From Streptomyces sp. NRRL F-2580 (lineage in GTDB: Bacteria; Actinomycetota; Actinomycetes; Streptomycetales; Streptomycetaceae): DNA of 64,000 nt. The notes beneath the pieces were generated by a model that did no database searches, had not been told where the DNA came from, and saw only the letters and a program-made list of their open reading frames with translations. Positions within the stretch are counted from its first letter, which is position 1; each line of letters begins with the position of its first letter. Shown in pieces: positions 43,574 through 52,214 of this stretch. The position numbers and the translations under genes were made by a program. The DNA is taken from contig NZ_JOIR01000014.1 in assembly GCF_000720115.1 (NCBI RefSeq), positions 124,001 to 188,000 of the forward strand, read 5' to 3'.

Positions 43574-44749
43574 TCACCTCTTGCGCACGACGACGAAGTC
43601 GGCGAGGTCCACGAGCTGTTCGCGCACGCGCTGCGGCATGTCGACGTCGTCGAGGGCCCGGATCGCGATGGCGTGCTGGCGGCGTGCCTCGTCGGCGGTC
43701 CACTGGCGGCCGCCGGCCTCCTCGATGAGCGCCGCCCGGGCCGCGAACTCCTCCTCCGAGAAGTTCTCGAAGTCGCTGGCCTTGGCGTCCGCGGCGAGCA
43801 GTTCGGCGAGCTGCTCGGAGGCCGGGCCGCCGGCGGCGAGGGCGGCGACCACCGGCAGGGACTTCTTGCGCTGGCGCAGGTCGCTCCAGGTCTGCTTGCC
43901 GGTGGCCTCCGGGTCGCCCCAGATGCCGAGCAGGTCGTCGACGGCCTGGAAGGCGAGGCCCAGGTGGTAGCCGTACTCCTCCAGCTTGTCGGCCGTACGG
44001 TCGTCCGCGCCGCCGAGCACCGCGCCGATGGAGACGGCGCAGGCGAGCAGCGCGCCGGTCTTGTTGCCCTCCATCTCCAGGCACTCCTCGACGCTGACGC
44101 GCTCGCGGTGCTCGTAGGAGATGTCCTGTGCCTGGCCGTCGATGAGCTTGCGGCTGGCGGTGGTCAGCCGGCGGGTCGCCCGGCCGGCCTCGACGGTGCC
44201 GAGCTCCAGCAGCACCTCGTTGGCGAGGGCGAAGAGGGCGTCGCCGACGAGGATCGCGAGGGCGGGTCCGTGCACCTTCCACACCGTGTCGCGGTGGCGG
44301 CGCTGCTCGTCGCCGTCCATCAGGTCGTCGTGCAGCAGCGAGAAGTTGTGCACGAGCTCGACGGCGACGGCGCCCGGGATGCCGACTTCGGCCGCGGCGC
44401 CCGCCGCCTCGGCGGAGAGCAGCGCGAGGGCGGGGCGCACGGCCTTGCCGCCGTCGCCGTCCGCCGCGTTGCCCTGGGCGTCGATCCAGCCGAAGTGGTA
44501 GGCGGCGACGGTGTCCATGGGCGCGGCGAGCCGGTCCACGGCGGCGCGGAGCACGGGGGTCGACAGTGTGCGGCCGCGCTCCAGGAGGGCGATCGTGTCC
44601 GCCTTCTCCGCGCCCCTTCCGGCCGTGCCCACACTGGCATCCGTGTTCTCGACGGCCGGATTCCCCGGGTTCACTGGCTCTCCTCTTGTTCCTGTACCTG
44701 CTGTGCCGGTGTTGCTGGTGGTGCTCGTCGTGCTCGTGGTGCTCGTCAT
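43574..44749 (-). CDS. Polyprenyl (farnesyl-type) diphosphate synthase
   Basis: Supplies the C15 diphosphate used for squalene. 391 residues. First Asp-rich motif DDLMD at 141-145, second DDLLGIWGD further on; GKAVRPALALLSAEAAG and ISYEHRERVSVEECLEMEGNKTGALL are typical. The N-terminal about 60 residues are disordered, starting with a TSTTSTTSTTS run encoded by a short repeat. ATG 44747-44749 has AGGAGG four bases before it and overlaps the hpnE stop (ATGA). Chain length cannot be decided from sequence alone; farnesyl is inferred from operon context. Confidence 0.92.
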   Translation of the reverse strand: MTSTTSTTSTTSNTGTAGTGTRGEPVNPGNPAVENTDASVGTAGRGAEKADTIALLERGRTLSTPVLRAAVDRLAAPMDTVAAYHFGWIDAQGNAADGDGGKAVRPALALLSAEAAGAAAEVGIPGAVAVELVHNFSLLHDDLMDGDEQRRHRDTVWKVHGPALAILVGDALFALANEVLLELGTVEAGRATRRLTTASRKLIDGQAQDISYEHRERVSVEECLEMEGNKTGALLACAVSIGAVLGGADDRTADKLEEYGYHLGLAFQAVDDLLGIWGDPEATGKQTWSDLRQRKKSLPVVAALAAGGPASEQLAELLAADAKASDFENFSEEEFAARAALIEEAGGRQWTADEARRQHAIAIRALDDVDMPQRVREQLVDLADFVVVRKR

Positions 44750-46125
44750 GCCGCCTCCTGCAGAGGGTGGTCGCGGTGGCGGCCTAGCGCGGCGAGTGCG
44801 GCGTGCGCCGCGCTCATTCCGCTCCGGACGGCGCCCTCCATGGTCGCGGGCCAACCGGTGGCAGTCCACGCACCGGCCAGGTAGAGCCCCGGCGTGTCGG
44901 TGCGCGCCCCGGGGCGCAGCCGGCCGACCCCGGGGGCGGGGGCGAAGGTGGCCGTCCGCTCCCGGGTGACGAAGAAGTCCCGTACCTTGGCGCCCCGCGC
45001 GGCGGGGAGCAGCCGCTCCAGCTCGGGCAGGTACTTGGCGCGCAGGACCGAGACGGGCTCGTCGATGTCGTCCTGGGCCGCGGACTGGGAGAGCGCCAGG
45101 TACTGCCCGCCGTCGGGGAGTCCGGAGGACTCGGTGCGGTCGAAGACCCACTGCACCGGGGAGCCGAGTGCGGCGAAGAAGGGCTGCTTGAGCACCTTCC
45201 GCTCGTAGACGACGTGGACGTTGAGGATGGGCGCGGTGCCGATGTCGAGGAGCTTGTCGGGGTCGGCGAGGGCGCCGGCCGGCAGCAGTCCGTGCGCCTC
45301 GCGCTGCGGGACGGCCAGGACGACGACGGCGGCGTCGAGGGACTCGCCCTCGGTGTCGATCCGCCAGTTTCCTTCGGCGGTGCGGGAGATGCCGGTGACC
45401 CGGGTGCGCAGCTCGGTGCGGACGCCGGCCGCGTCGAGGGCCTTGCGGGCGAGCCCGTCGTGCAGGTCGCCCAGCGGTACGTGGGCCCAGCCGATGTCGG
45501 CGGCGCCGTTCTCGGAGAGCAGGCCGGTCTTGAAGACCATGGCGGCCAGGCCCAGCGAGGACTGGTCGGCGGTGGCGTTGAGGGTGGCGATGCCGACGAG
45601 GTCCCACAGGGCCTCGATGGCGCGCGGGCTCTGGCCGTAGCGGCCGAGCCAGGTGGCGAAGTCCAGGCCGTCCAGGGCCGGGTCGGCGGGGTCGAGGCGG
45701 CGCAGCGCGAGGGCGGCGCGGCCGACGCTCGCACGCTCGGCGAGGGACAGGTGCGGGTAGCGGGCCAGCGACCCGGCCAGGTGCAGGGGCACGGGCAGGG
45801 CGCTGCGCCGCAGCCGTCCCAGGCGCGGGCCGCCGGGGTGGGCCACGTCGAGGACGGGTACGTCGAGCCGGTCCTGGAGGGGGGCGAGGGCGGCGCCTTC
45901 GACGCGGTCGAGGAACCACCGGTAGGCGGTGCAGCACCGCAGGTAGACGTGCTGGCCGTTGTCGACGTTGAGGTCGCCGCGCTTGAAGGAGAAGGCGAGC
46001 CCGCCGAGCCGGGGGCGGCCTTCGAGCAGGGTGACGCGGAGCCCGGCGTCGGCGAGTTCGAGGGCGGTGGTGACCCCGGCGAGGCCGCCGCCGACGACGA
46101 CGGCGTGGTGCTCGGTGCCGGTCAT
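44746..46125 (-). CDS. hpnE: Hydroxysqualene dehydroxylase (FAD-dependent)
   Basis: 459 residues. Rossmann FAD motif VVVGGGLAGVTTALELADAG, then LLEGRPRLGGLAFSFKR and QHVYLRCCTAYRWFL. C-terminal FAD motif GLYLAGAWTATGWPATMEGAVRSG. It reduces hydroxysqualene, made by HpnD and HpnC, to squalene, and resembles phytoene desaturases. ATG 46123-46125 follows GGGGGAGG by four bases. Confidence 0.93.
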   Translation of the reverse strand: MTGTEHHAVVVGGGLAGVTTALELADAGLRVTLLEGRPRLGGLAFSFKRGDLNVDNGQHVYLRCCTAYRWFLDRVEGAALAPLQDRLDVPVLDVAHPGGPRLGRLRRSALPVPLHLAGSLARYPHLSLAERASVGRAALALRRLDPADPALDGLDFATWLGRYGQSPRAIEALWDLVGIATLNATADQSSLGLAAMVFKTGLLSENGAADIGWAHVPLGDLHDGLARKALDAAGVRTELRTRVTGISRTAEGNWRIDTEGESLDAAVVVLAVPQREAHGLLPAGALADPDKLLDIGTAPILNVHVVYERKVLKQPFFAALGSPVQWVFDRTESSGLPDGGQYLALSQSAAQDDIDEPVSVLRAKYLPELERLLPAARGAKVRDFFVTRERTATFAPAPGVGRLRPGARTDTPGLYLAGAWTATGWPATMEGAVRSGMSAAHAALAALGRHRDHPLQEAA

Positions 46126-46495
46126 GCGCCCTCCCCCGTGGTGCGGCGGCCCTCCGGGCCGGCCGGTCGGTCCTGAGCGGACGGGGCCGCCCCGCGTGCG
46201 GCGGCCCGCCCGGCACGGCCGGAGCCCGCGGGAAGAGACGCGCCAGCCGGCGCGGTGGTTGCCCGGGCGACGGCTCGGCCGGGACGGCCCGCCGGGCGCG
46301 GGCGCGGCGCGGCGGCGCCTGCCGGGTGCGCGCTCGGGAGCGTCGCCGGCGCGCCGGACGTGCCCGCGGTCGCGCCCGCGCGGCGCGCGGTGACGGAGGC
46401 CCGCGTGCGGTCGGCCCGTACGGCCCCGTGCGGCTCGGCCGCGCATGCCGGGAGTGCGCCCGGGGCCGTCGCCGGGGTCCGGGTGGTGGGAGCCA
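46126..46495. other. 370-bp gap inside the hopanoid operon
   Basis: Between hpnD stop and hpnE start no plausible gene is seen on either strand; composition is extremely GC-rich and repetitive in Ala/Arg/Pro codons. All other joints of this operon are overlaps or gaps of up to about 120 bp, so this one stands out. Confidence 0.5.
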
Positions 46496-47464
46496 TCAGG
46501 GCCGCCTCCGCGTGCTCTGGCGGGAGATGGTCCGTGCGTCGAGGCCGGACAGGCCGCGCACGGCGACGTACGCCTTCTCGTGGGGCGGCAGCGAGACGCG
46601 GCCCCGCAGCACCGCCTCCGGCTCCCGCTCGATGCGGTCGAGGAGGCGGCGGTAGATGCCGGCCATGGCGGCCACGCAGGCGCCGCTGCGCCGGTCGAGC
46701 ATCGGAAGCAGCCGGTAGCCCTCGACGAACAGGGCGCGGGCGCGCCGGACTTCGTGGTGGACCAGCCCGGCGAAGTCGGAGCCGGCGGGCGCCCGGTCGC
46801 CGTGGAAGCCGTCCGAGCAGCCGAACTTGGCGAGGTCCTCGGCGGGCAGGTAGGTGCGTCCGTTGCCCGCGTCCTCGCGAACGTCGCGGAGGATGTTGGT
46901 GAGTTGCAGGGCGAGGCCGAGGGTGTCGGCGTACTCGGCGGCGCGCCCGGAGTCGGCCGCGCCCGCCGTGGTGCCGAAGACGCCGAGCGAGAGCCGGCCG
47001 ATGGCCCCGGCCACGCAGCGGCAGTAGGCCTTGAGGTCGTCCCAGGTCTCGTAGGTCTCGCCACGGACGTCCATCAGGACGCCGTCGATGAGTTCGTCGA
47101 GGCCGCCGAGCGGGATCGGGAAGCGGCGGGCGGCGTGGGCGAGGGCGACGGCGACCGGGTCGGTGTCGTCCTCGTCGATCTCCTCGGCCAGGATCCGCCC
47201 GAGCAGGGCGCGGGTCTCCTCCAGCCGGACCAGCTTGGCCTCGGGCGCCAGCGTCCCGTCGCCGATGTCGTCGACGCGCCGGGAGAAGGCGTACAGCGCC
47301 GACATCGCCTGCCGTTTGTCGGTGGGCAGCAGCCGGATGCCGTACGCGAAATTGCGCGCCTGTGAACCGGTGACGGCCTCGCAGTAGCTGTAGGCCGCCG
47401 AAATCGGTGCGGACATCGCAGCCGGTGCGGACGCGTGTGTGGGGCCCTCCACGGTCGGGCTCAC
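46496..47464 (-). CDS. hpnD: Presqualene diphosphate synthase
   Basis: Joins two farnesyl diphosphates to presqualene diphosphate. 322 residues of the squalene/phytoene synthase family. Asp-rich motif I ALYAFSRRVDDIGDG, motif II LTNILRDVREDAGNGRTYLP. GTG at 47462-47464 overlaps the hpnC stop (GTGA); an ATG 51 bp later (MSAPISAAYSYC) is a possible alternative. It is followed by the 370-bp gap. Confidence 0.93.
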   Translation of the reverse strand: MSPTVEGPTHASAPAAMSAPISAAYSYCEAVTGSQARNFAYGIRLLPTDKRQAMSALYAFSRRVDDIGDGTLAPEAKLVRLEETRALLGRILAEEIDEDDTDPVAVALAHAARRFPIPLGGLDELIDGVLMDVRGETYETWDDLKAYCRCVAGAIGRLSLGVFGTTAGAADSGRAAEYADTLGLALQLTNILRDVREDAGNGRTYLPAEDLAKFGCSDGFHGDRAPAGSDFAGLVHHEVRRARALFVEGYRLLPMLDRRSGACVAAMAGIYRRLLDRIEREPEAVLRGRVSLPPHEKAYVAVRGLSGLDARTISRQSTRRRP

Positions 47465-48390
47465 CCCTTTCTCGGCGCTGTGCGCAGGACGGCGGCAACC
47501 TCGCGGAGCAGGCCGCTCTTGGTGGGCTTGGGCGGGCCGGGGAGTACGTCGAAGCCGGCGGCCGTGACGGCTCGCAGGGCTGCGCGCCCTCCTCCCACGA
47601 AACCCGCGAGCAGCAGCCGGAGTCTGCCGTGCACGCTACCCACGAGCGGGGTGCCTTCATTCAGCAGCTCGCGGGCGCGCTCAGTTTCGAATGCGACCAG
47701 GGAGCGTACGGACGCGCCGGCGGACGGAGCCGCCAGGTCGGCCTCGCTCACGTGGAAGCGCCGCATGTCCTCGGCGGGCAGGTAGACGCGGTCGTTGCCG
47801 AGGTCCTCGGCGACGTCCTGGATGTGCTCGACGATCTGCAGGGCGGTGCAGACGGCGTCGGAGCGGCGGACGCGCTCGGGGGTGCTGGTGCCGGTAAGGG
47901 AGAGCACGAGGCGCCCCACCGGGTTGGCGGAGAGCTCGCAGTAGCCGACCAGGTCCCCGTAGGTCTCGTAGCGGGTGACCCGCTGGTCCTGGCGGTTGGC
48001 CTCGATGAGCCCGAGGAAGGGCTCGGGGGTGAGGCCGTGGGCACGGACCACGGGCTGGAGGGCGAGCAGCAGCGGGTGCCGCGGGGGGCCGTCCGTGCCG
48101 CCGAACACGCGACGCAGGTCTGCCTCGAAGGCGTCGAGCATGGCGAGCCGGTCGTCGGCCGCGGCCGGGTCGAGGCCGAGGAGTACGGCGTCGCGTCCGC
48201 CGGGTGCGAGATCGCCGTCGCCGATGTCGTCGACGAGGCGGGCGTACCCGTAGACGGCCGTCAGCCCGTCGCGCCAGGCGCGCGGGAGGAAGGCGGGGGC
48301 GACGGGGAAGTTCTCCGCGGCAGCCTTGTCGAGGGTGGCGCTCACGTGGACCGTGTCGGACAGGGGCCGGATGCCGTGCGCCGCGGTCAC
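47461..48390 (-). CDS. hpnC: Hydroxysqualene synthase
   Basis: Converts presqualene diphosphate to hydroxysqualene. 309 residues, squalene/phytoene synthase fold: VYGYARLVDDIGDGDL and IVEHIQDVAEDLGNDRVYLP. The HpnC-type opening AAENFPVAPAFLPRAWR separates it from HpnD. First gene of the hopanoid operon. GTG at 48388-48390; a later GTG at 48345 is also possible. The 364 bp upstream to the ABC ATPase gene contain the operon promoter and the terminator at 48672-48710. Confidence 0.92.
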   Translation of the reverse strand: MTAAHGIRPLSDTVHVSATLDKAAAENFPVAPAFLPRAWRDGLTAVYGYARLVDDIGDGDLAPGGRDAVLLGLDPAAADDRLAMLDAFEADLRRVFGGTDGPPRHPLLLALQPVVRAHGLTPEPFLGLIEANRQDQRVTRYETYGDLVGYCELSANPVGRLVLSLTGTSTPERVRRSDAVCTALQIVEHIQDVAEDLGNDRVYLPAEDMRRFHVSEADLAAPSAGASVRSLVAFETERARELLNEGTPLVGSVHGRLRLLLAGFVGGGRAALRAVTAAGFDVLPGPPKPTKSGLLREVAAVLRTAPRKG

Positions 48391-48671
48391 CGCCCGCCGC
48401 CCGGGGCGGGGACGGCCGTCGTGCGTGGGGGCCGGAGAATTCCCGTAGCCATTGCCGTCACATCTCCCGTTCTACACTGCCGACCCAATACATCCTATTT
48501 CGGACACGCCGCCGGGGGTTTCCCCGGGGCTGCCCCAGGGCCGTTCACCTGCGGGGAATCGTCCCCTCTTGCCGCGATTCAGGACCGCCTCAGCTTACGC
48601 TGTAGAACGCCGCGGAGGCCTCTGGGGTATTCGCTCCGGCGTCGAATGTCGCAGCGGAATGCGAAAGCACG

Positions 48672-48710
48672 CCGAAGGCCCCCACCACGCACGGCAGCGG
48701 GGGCCTTCGG
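48672..48710 (-). terminator. Terminator of the envelope-glycan/ABC operon
   Basis: Perfect 12-bp stem CCGAAGGCCCCC / GGGGGCCTTCGG, about 45 bp after the ABC ATPase stop, isolating it from hpnC. Confidence 0.9.
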
Positions 48711-48754
48711 AAGGAGCGGACGAGCGCCGCGCGGGGCGCCCTGCGACCCGGAGG

Positions 48755-49537
48755 TCAGCCGTTGGAGGCCTTCTCGTAGGCCGAGACGACTTCCTCAGTG
48801 GGCCCGTCCATCAGGAGCTCGCCCTTTTCCAGCCACAGCACCCGGTCACAGGTGTCGCGGATGGACTTGTTGTTGTGGCTCACGAGGAAGACCGTGCCGG
48901 CCTTCTCCCGCAGTTCGCGGATGCGGTTCTCCGAACGCACCTGGAAGCTGCGGTCACCGGTGGCCAGGGCCTCGTCGATCATCAGGACGTCGTGGTCCTT
49001 GGCCGCCGCGATGGAGAAGCGCAGTCGCGCCGCCATGCCGGAGGAGTAGGTGCGCATCGGCAGGGAAATGAAGTCGCCCTTCTCGTTGATGCCCGAGAAG
49101 TCGACGATGCCCTGGTAGCGCTCCTTGATCTGCTCGCGGCTCATGCCCATCGCGAGACCGCCGAGGACGATGTTGCGCTCACCGGTGAGGTCGTTCATCA
49201 GCGCCGCGTTGACACCCAGCAGCGAGGGCTGGCCGTCGGTGTAGACCTTGCCGGCCTCGCAGGGCAGCAGGCCCGCGATGGCGCGCAGCAGGGTCGACTT
49301 GCCGGAACCGTTGGAACCGATCAGGCCGATCGCCTCGCCGCGGTACGCCGTGAAGGAGACGCCGCGCACGGCGTGGACCCGGCGGACGCCCGGGGCGTCG
49401 CCCTTGCCCCGGCGGATTATCTTGCTCAGCGCCGCGGTGGCGCTGCCCTTGCCGGAGCTGCCGGTGTTGACCCGGTAGACGATGTGGACGTCGTCGGCGA
49501 TGACGGTGGGGACGCGCCCCTTGGAGTTCTCAGCCAC
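48755..49537 (-). CDS. Polysaccharide/teichoic-acid exporter ATPase (TagH-like)
   Basis: 260 residues. Walker A GLIGSNGSGKSTLL, signature YSSGMAARLRFSIA, Walker B VLMIDEALATGD, switch His in FLVSHNNKS. The opening ADDVHIVYRV and the ALSKIIRRG insertion before the core are typical of TagH/RfbE-type ATPases that power export of lipid-linked glycans. GTG 49535-49537 overlaps the permease stop by 8 bp. Last gene of the operon. Confidence 0.92.
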   Translation of the reverse strand: MAENSKGRVPTVIADDVHIVYRVNTGSSGKGSATAALSKIIRRGKGDAPGVRRVHAVRGVSFTAYRGEAIGLIGSNGSGKSTLLRAIAGLLPCEAGKVYTDGQPSLLGVNAALMNDLTGERNIVLGGLAMGMSREQIKERYQGIVDFSGINEKGDFISLPMRTYSSGMAARLRFSIAAAKDHDVLMIDEALATGDRSFQVRSENRIRELREKAGTVFLVSHNNKSIRDTCDRVLWLEKGELLMDGPTEEVVSAYEKASNG

Positions 49538-50459
49538 GGCCGTAACGCTCCTCAGCCTTCCAGAAGTACACGAATCCCCCGAGGCCGATCAGGGCCGCCC
49601 AGCCGACCGCGAACGCCCAGACGTGCGGCGGCAGGTTCTCCGCGCCGTAGCCGTCGATCAGCGCGAACCGGATCAGGTCCATGTAGATCGCCGCCGGGTT
49701 CCACTGGAGCACGTCGGCGATCCACTGGGGCTTGTCCTTGAGCATCGTGTTGATCGAGAACATGACGCCGGAGGCGTACATCCACGTCCGCGTGACGAAC
49801 GGCATCAGCTGCGCGAGGTCGGGGGTCTTGGAGCCCGCTCGCGCGAAGACCATGGCGAGGCCGGTGTTGAAGACGAACTGCAGCACCAGCACCGGGACGA
49901 CCAGCAGCCAGGACGGCTGCGGGAAGTTCCCGAAGCACATGACGATCACGACCACGACGATCATCGAGTACAGCAGCTGCTGGAGCTGCTGCATCGAGAA
50001 GGAGATCGGCAGGGAGGCGCGCGGGAAGTGCAGCGCGCGGACCAGGCCGAGGTTCCCGGGGATCGCCCGGACACCCGCCATCAGCGAGCTCTGGGTGAAG
50101 GTGAAGACGAAGATCCCGATCACCAGGAAGGGGATGTAGACCCCCGGCGGCATGCCGCGGTCCGCCTCGAGGATGAGCGCGAAGATCAGCCAGTAGACGA
50201 GCGCGTTCAGCAGGGGGGTCGCCACCTGCCAGACCTGGCCGAGCTTCGCCTGGCTGTACTGCGCGACCAGCTTGGCCCGCGAGAAGGCCATGATGAAGTG
50301 GCGCCGTCCCCAGAGCTGGCGCACGTACTCGCCCAGGCCGGGCCGGGCACCGCTGACGGAGAGGCCGTACTTCCTGGCGAGCTCCGCGGCGCTGAGCCCC
50401 GCGTCGTCGGACGGCGGCCTGCTCGTGGCGAGGGCGCCGTCGTGGGTTGTGTCACTCAC
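49530..50459 (-). CDS. Polysaccharide/teichoic-acid exporter permease (TagG-like)
   Basis: 309 residues, ABC-2 type membrane protein with six predicted helices after a cytoplasmic N-terminus. QYSQAKLGQVWQVATPLLNALVY is the conserved amphipathic segment, and VFTFTQSSLMAGVRAIPGNLGLVRALHFPRASLPIS the family core. Together with the next gene it forms a heterotetrameric exporter of lipid-linked polymers across the inner membrane. GTG 50457-50459; 94 bp separate it from the glycosyltransferase. Confidence 0.92.
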   Translation of the reverse strand: MSDTTHDGALATSRPPSDDAGLSAAELARKYGLSVSGARPGLGEYVRQLWGRRHFIMAFSRAKLVAQYSQAKLGQVWQVATPLLNALVYWLIFALILEADRGMPPGVYIPFLVIGIFVFTFTQSSLMAGVRAIPGNLGLVRALHFPRASLPISFSMQQLQQLLYSMIVVVVIVMCFGNFPQPSWLLVVPVLVLQFVFNTGLAMVFARAGSKTPDLAQLMPFVTRTWMYASGVMFSINTMLKDKPQWIADVLQWNPAAIYMDLIRFALIDGYGAENLPPHVWAFAVGWAALIGLGGFVYFWKAEERYGRG

Positions 50460-50553
50460 AAGTTGAAACTTTCGTCTTCAAGATGCGGCCAGGTGGGCAT
50501 CAGGCTGGTGGCGCGAGGCCCGTGATCGCGCCATGTTCCCAGACGCGGGCTGG

Positions 50554-51438
50554 TCAGATGACAGGTGGTCGGCCCAGGCGGGTCAACCGCCAGACCGTAC
50601 GCCATCTCATGGGGCGGCGGGGTCCGCAGGGAGTGGTCCATCCCTCACGGAATCCGCCGAACCAGGCCTTGAGCGCCGGCGCCGAGGGCCTGCGTACGAG
50701 CGTCAGCAGGAGCCAGACGCCCAGGTAGACCGGGACCAGCGGAGCGGGCAGGTTGCGGCGGGCGAGCCACACCCGGTTACGGGCCACCATACGGTGGTAG
50801 ACCGCGTGCCGGGAGGGGGCAGTGGTCGGGTGCAGCAGGACCATGTCCGCCCGGTAGTCGATCAGCCACCCGGCGTCGAGCGCCCGCCAGGCCAGATCGG
50901 TCTCTTCGTGCGCGTAGAAGAACTCTCCCGGCAACGCTCCGACCTGCTCGAACACCTTCGTGCGGACGGCGTTGGCGCCGCCCAGGAAGGTGGTCACGCG
51001 GGAGGAGCGCATCGGATCCGAGGCGCGCAGCCGCGGTACGTGCCGGCGCTGGGTCTCGCCGGTGTCCGGATCCGCGATCCGGAAGCTGACGATCCCGAGT
51101 CCGGGGTCCTCCGTGAAGGCCTGGCGGCACAGCTCGGCGGTGTCGGTGCGCTCCAGCAGCCCGTCGTCGTCCAGGAAGAGCAGCGCGTCCACCTCGCCGC
51201 CGCCGGGGCCGAAGGCCTCGATGCCGACGTTGCGGCCGCCGGGGATGCCCAGGTTCTCGGGCAGCGTGATGCTGCGCACACCCTCGGGCAGGCCGGTGAC
51301 CTCGACGCCCTGGCCCACGACGACGACCTCGACGGGGTCGCCTTCCTGGCGGGCCACCGAGTCGAGGAGCGCCTTGAGCTCGTCGGGCCGGTTGCCCATG
51401 GTGATGATCACGGCGCCCAGCCGCATCGGGGCGGTCAC
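50554..51438 (-). CDS. Family 2 glycosyltransferase
   Basis: 294 residues, GT-A fold: AVIITMGNRPDELKALLDSV, ENLGIPGGRNVGIEAFG, FLDDDGLLERTD (DxD metal motif) and ANAVRTKVFEQVGALPGEFFYAHEETDLAWRAL (acceptor ED motif). It ends in a hydrophobic/amphipathic segment (PLVPVYLGVWLLLTLV) that could anchor it to the membrane. GTG at 51436-51438 overlaps the upstream stop (GTGA). It probably adds a sugar to the lipid- or polyol-linked product of the operon; sugar unknown. Confidence 0.9.
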   Translation of the reverse strand: MTAPMRLGAVIITMGNRPDELKALLDSVARQEGDPVEVVVVGQGVEVTGLPEGVRSITLPENLGIPGGRNVGIEAFGPGGGEVDALLFLDDDGLLERTDTAELCRQAFTEDPGLGIVSFRIADPDTGETQRRHVPRLRASDPMRSSRVTTFLGGANAVRTKVFEQVGALPGEFFYAHEETDLAWRALDAGWLIDYRADMVLLHPTTAPSRHAVYHRMVARNRVWLARRNLPAPLVPVYLGVWLLLTLVRRPSAPALKAWFGGFREGWTTPCGPRRPMRWRTVWRLTRLGRPPVI

Positions 51439-52214
51439 TTGAGCCTGCTGGAGGCCAGGATCGACACCAGGTGCAGCACGGTCTGCAGCACCGCGATGCC
51501 GGCCAGGACGGCCACACCGACGCGGGACCAGTACAGGTCGCCGCGCATCTGGTCCAGGACGGCCAGCACCAGGATGAGCAGCGAGGCCTCGATGCCGAGG
51601 ACCAGGCGGTGGAACTTGAGCGCGGCGGCGGCCCGGCGGGCGAGGGCCATGCCGGACGAGCGCGGCTCGGCCGCCGCGTCCTTGACCACCGGCTTGCCGG
51701 CCTGGTGGCGGGCGACGCCGACCAGGTCGGTCTCGGCCTTGATCAGGATCGCGCCGAGCGCCGCGAGGGTGCCCAGGAAGGCCCAGAGCCAGTCGATCCG
51801 CCCGGTGCCCCACGGGTCCGCCGCGCGCAGGCCGAAGCCCACGAGGACGGCCGCGTCGCACAGGTAGGCGCCGACGCGGTCCAGGTACACCCCGGAGAGC
51901 GAGAACTGCTTCTTCCAGCGCGCGACCTCGCCGTCGACGCAGTCGAGCAGCAGGTAGAGCTGGACCGCGACCACGCCGAGGACGGCGCCCAGGATGCCCG
52001 GCACCAGCAGGGCCGGGAGGGCGAGCACGCCGGCGAGGGTCATCACGTAGGTCAGCTGGTTCGGCGTGACCTTGGTGGTGACCAGGAGGCGGGTGATGCG
52101 CAGGGAGATCTCGCGCATGTAGAGGCGCCCGCCCCAGTGCTCGCCGCTGACCCGGTCCTTGACGCCCGCCGGGTGCACGACGGGCCGGAGTTCAGCTACG
52201 GATGGTCTTGGCAT
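51435..52214 (-). CDS. CDP-alcohol phosphotransferase-family membrane protein, altered motif
   Basis: 259 residues with about six helices. The CDP-alcohol motif D-G-x2-A-R-x8-G-x3-D-x3-D appears as DGEVARWKKQFSLSGVYLDRVGA: the last Asp, proposed as catalytic base in family structures, is Ala. A nearby CD two turns later (AYLCD) cannot replace it positionally without rearrangement. It may be a subfamily with another substrate or no catalysis. ATG/GTG at 52214; it overlaps the dehydrogenase by 23 bp and the glycosyltransferase by 4. Confidence 0.85.
   Translation of the reverse strand: MPRPSVAELRPVVHPAGVKDRVSGEHWGGRLYMREISLRITRLLVTTKVTPNQLTYVMTLAGVLALPALLVPGILGAVLGVVAVQLYLLLDCVDGEVARWKKQFSLSGVYLDRVGAYLCDAAVLVGFGLRAADPWGTGRIDWLWAFLGTLAALGAILIKAETDLVGVARHQAGKPVVKDAAAEPRSSGMALARRAAAALKFHRLVLGIEASLLILVLAVLDQMRGDLYWSRVGVAVLAGIAVLQTVLHLVSILASSRLK

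Noticed and set aside
44760..47064. Continuous 770-residue frame joining hpnE to sequence under hpnD
   Set aside because: Only the part from 46125 downward matches hpnE; the rest is antisense-like or out of frame with hpnD.
48755..50459. ABC pair considered as a multidrug exporter
   Set aside because: The ATPase/permease segments are those of TagGH/Wzm-Wzt exporters and the operon context is envelope biosynthesis.
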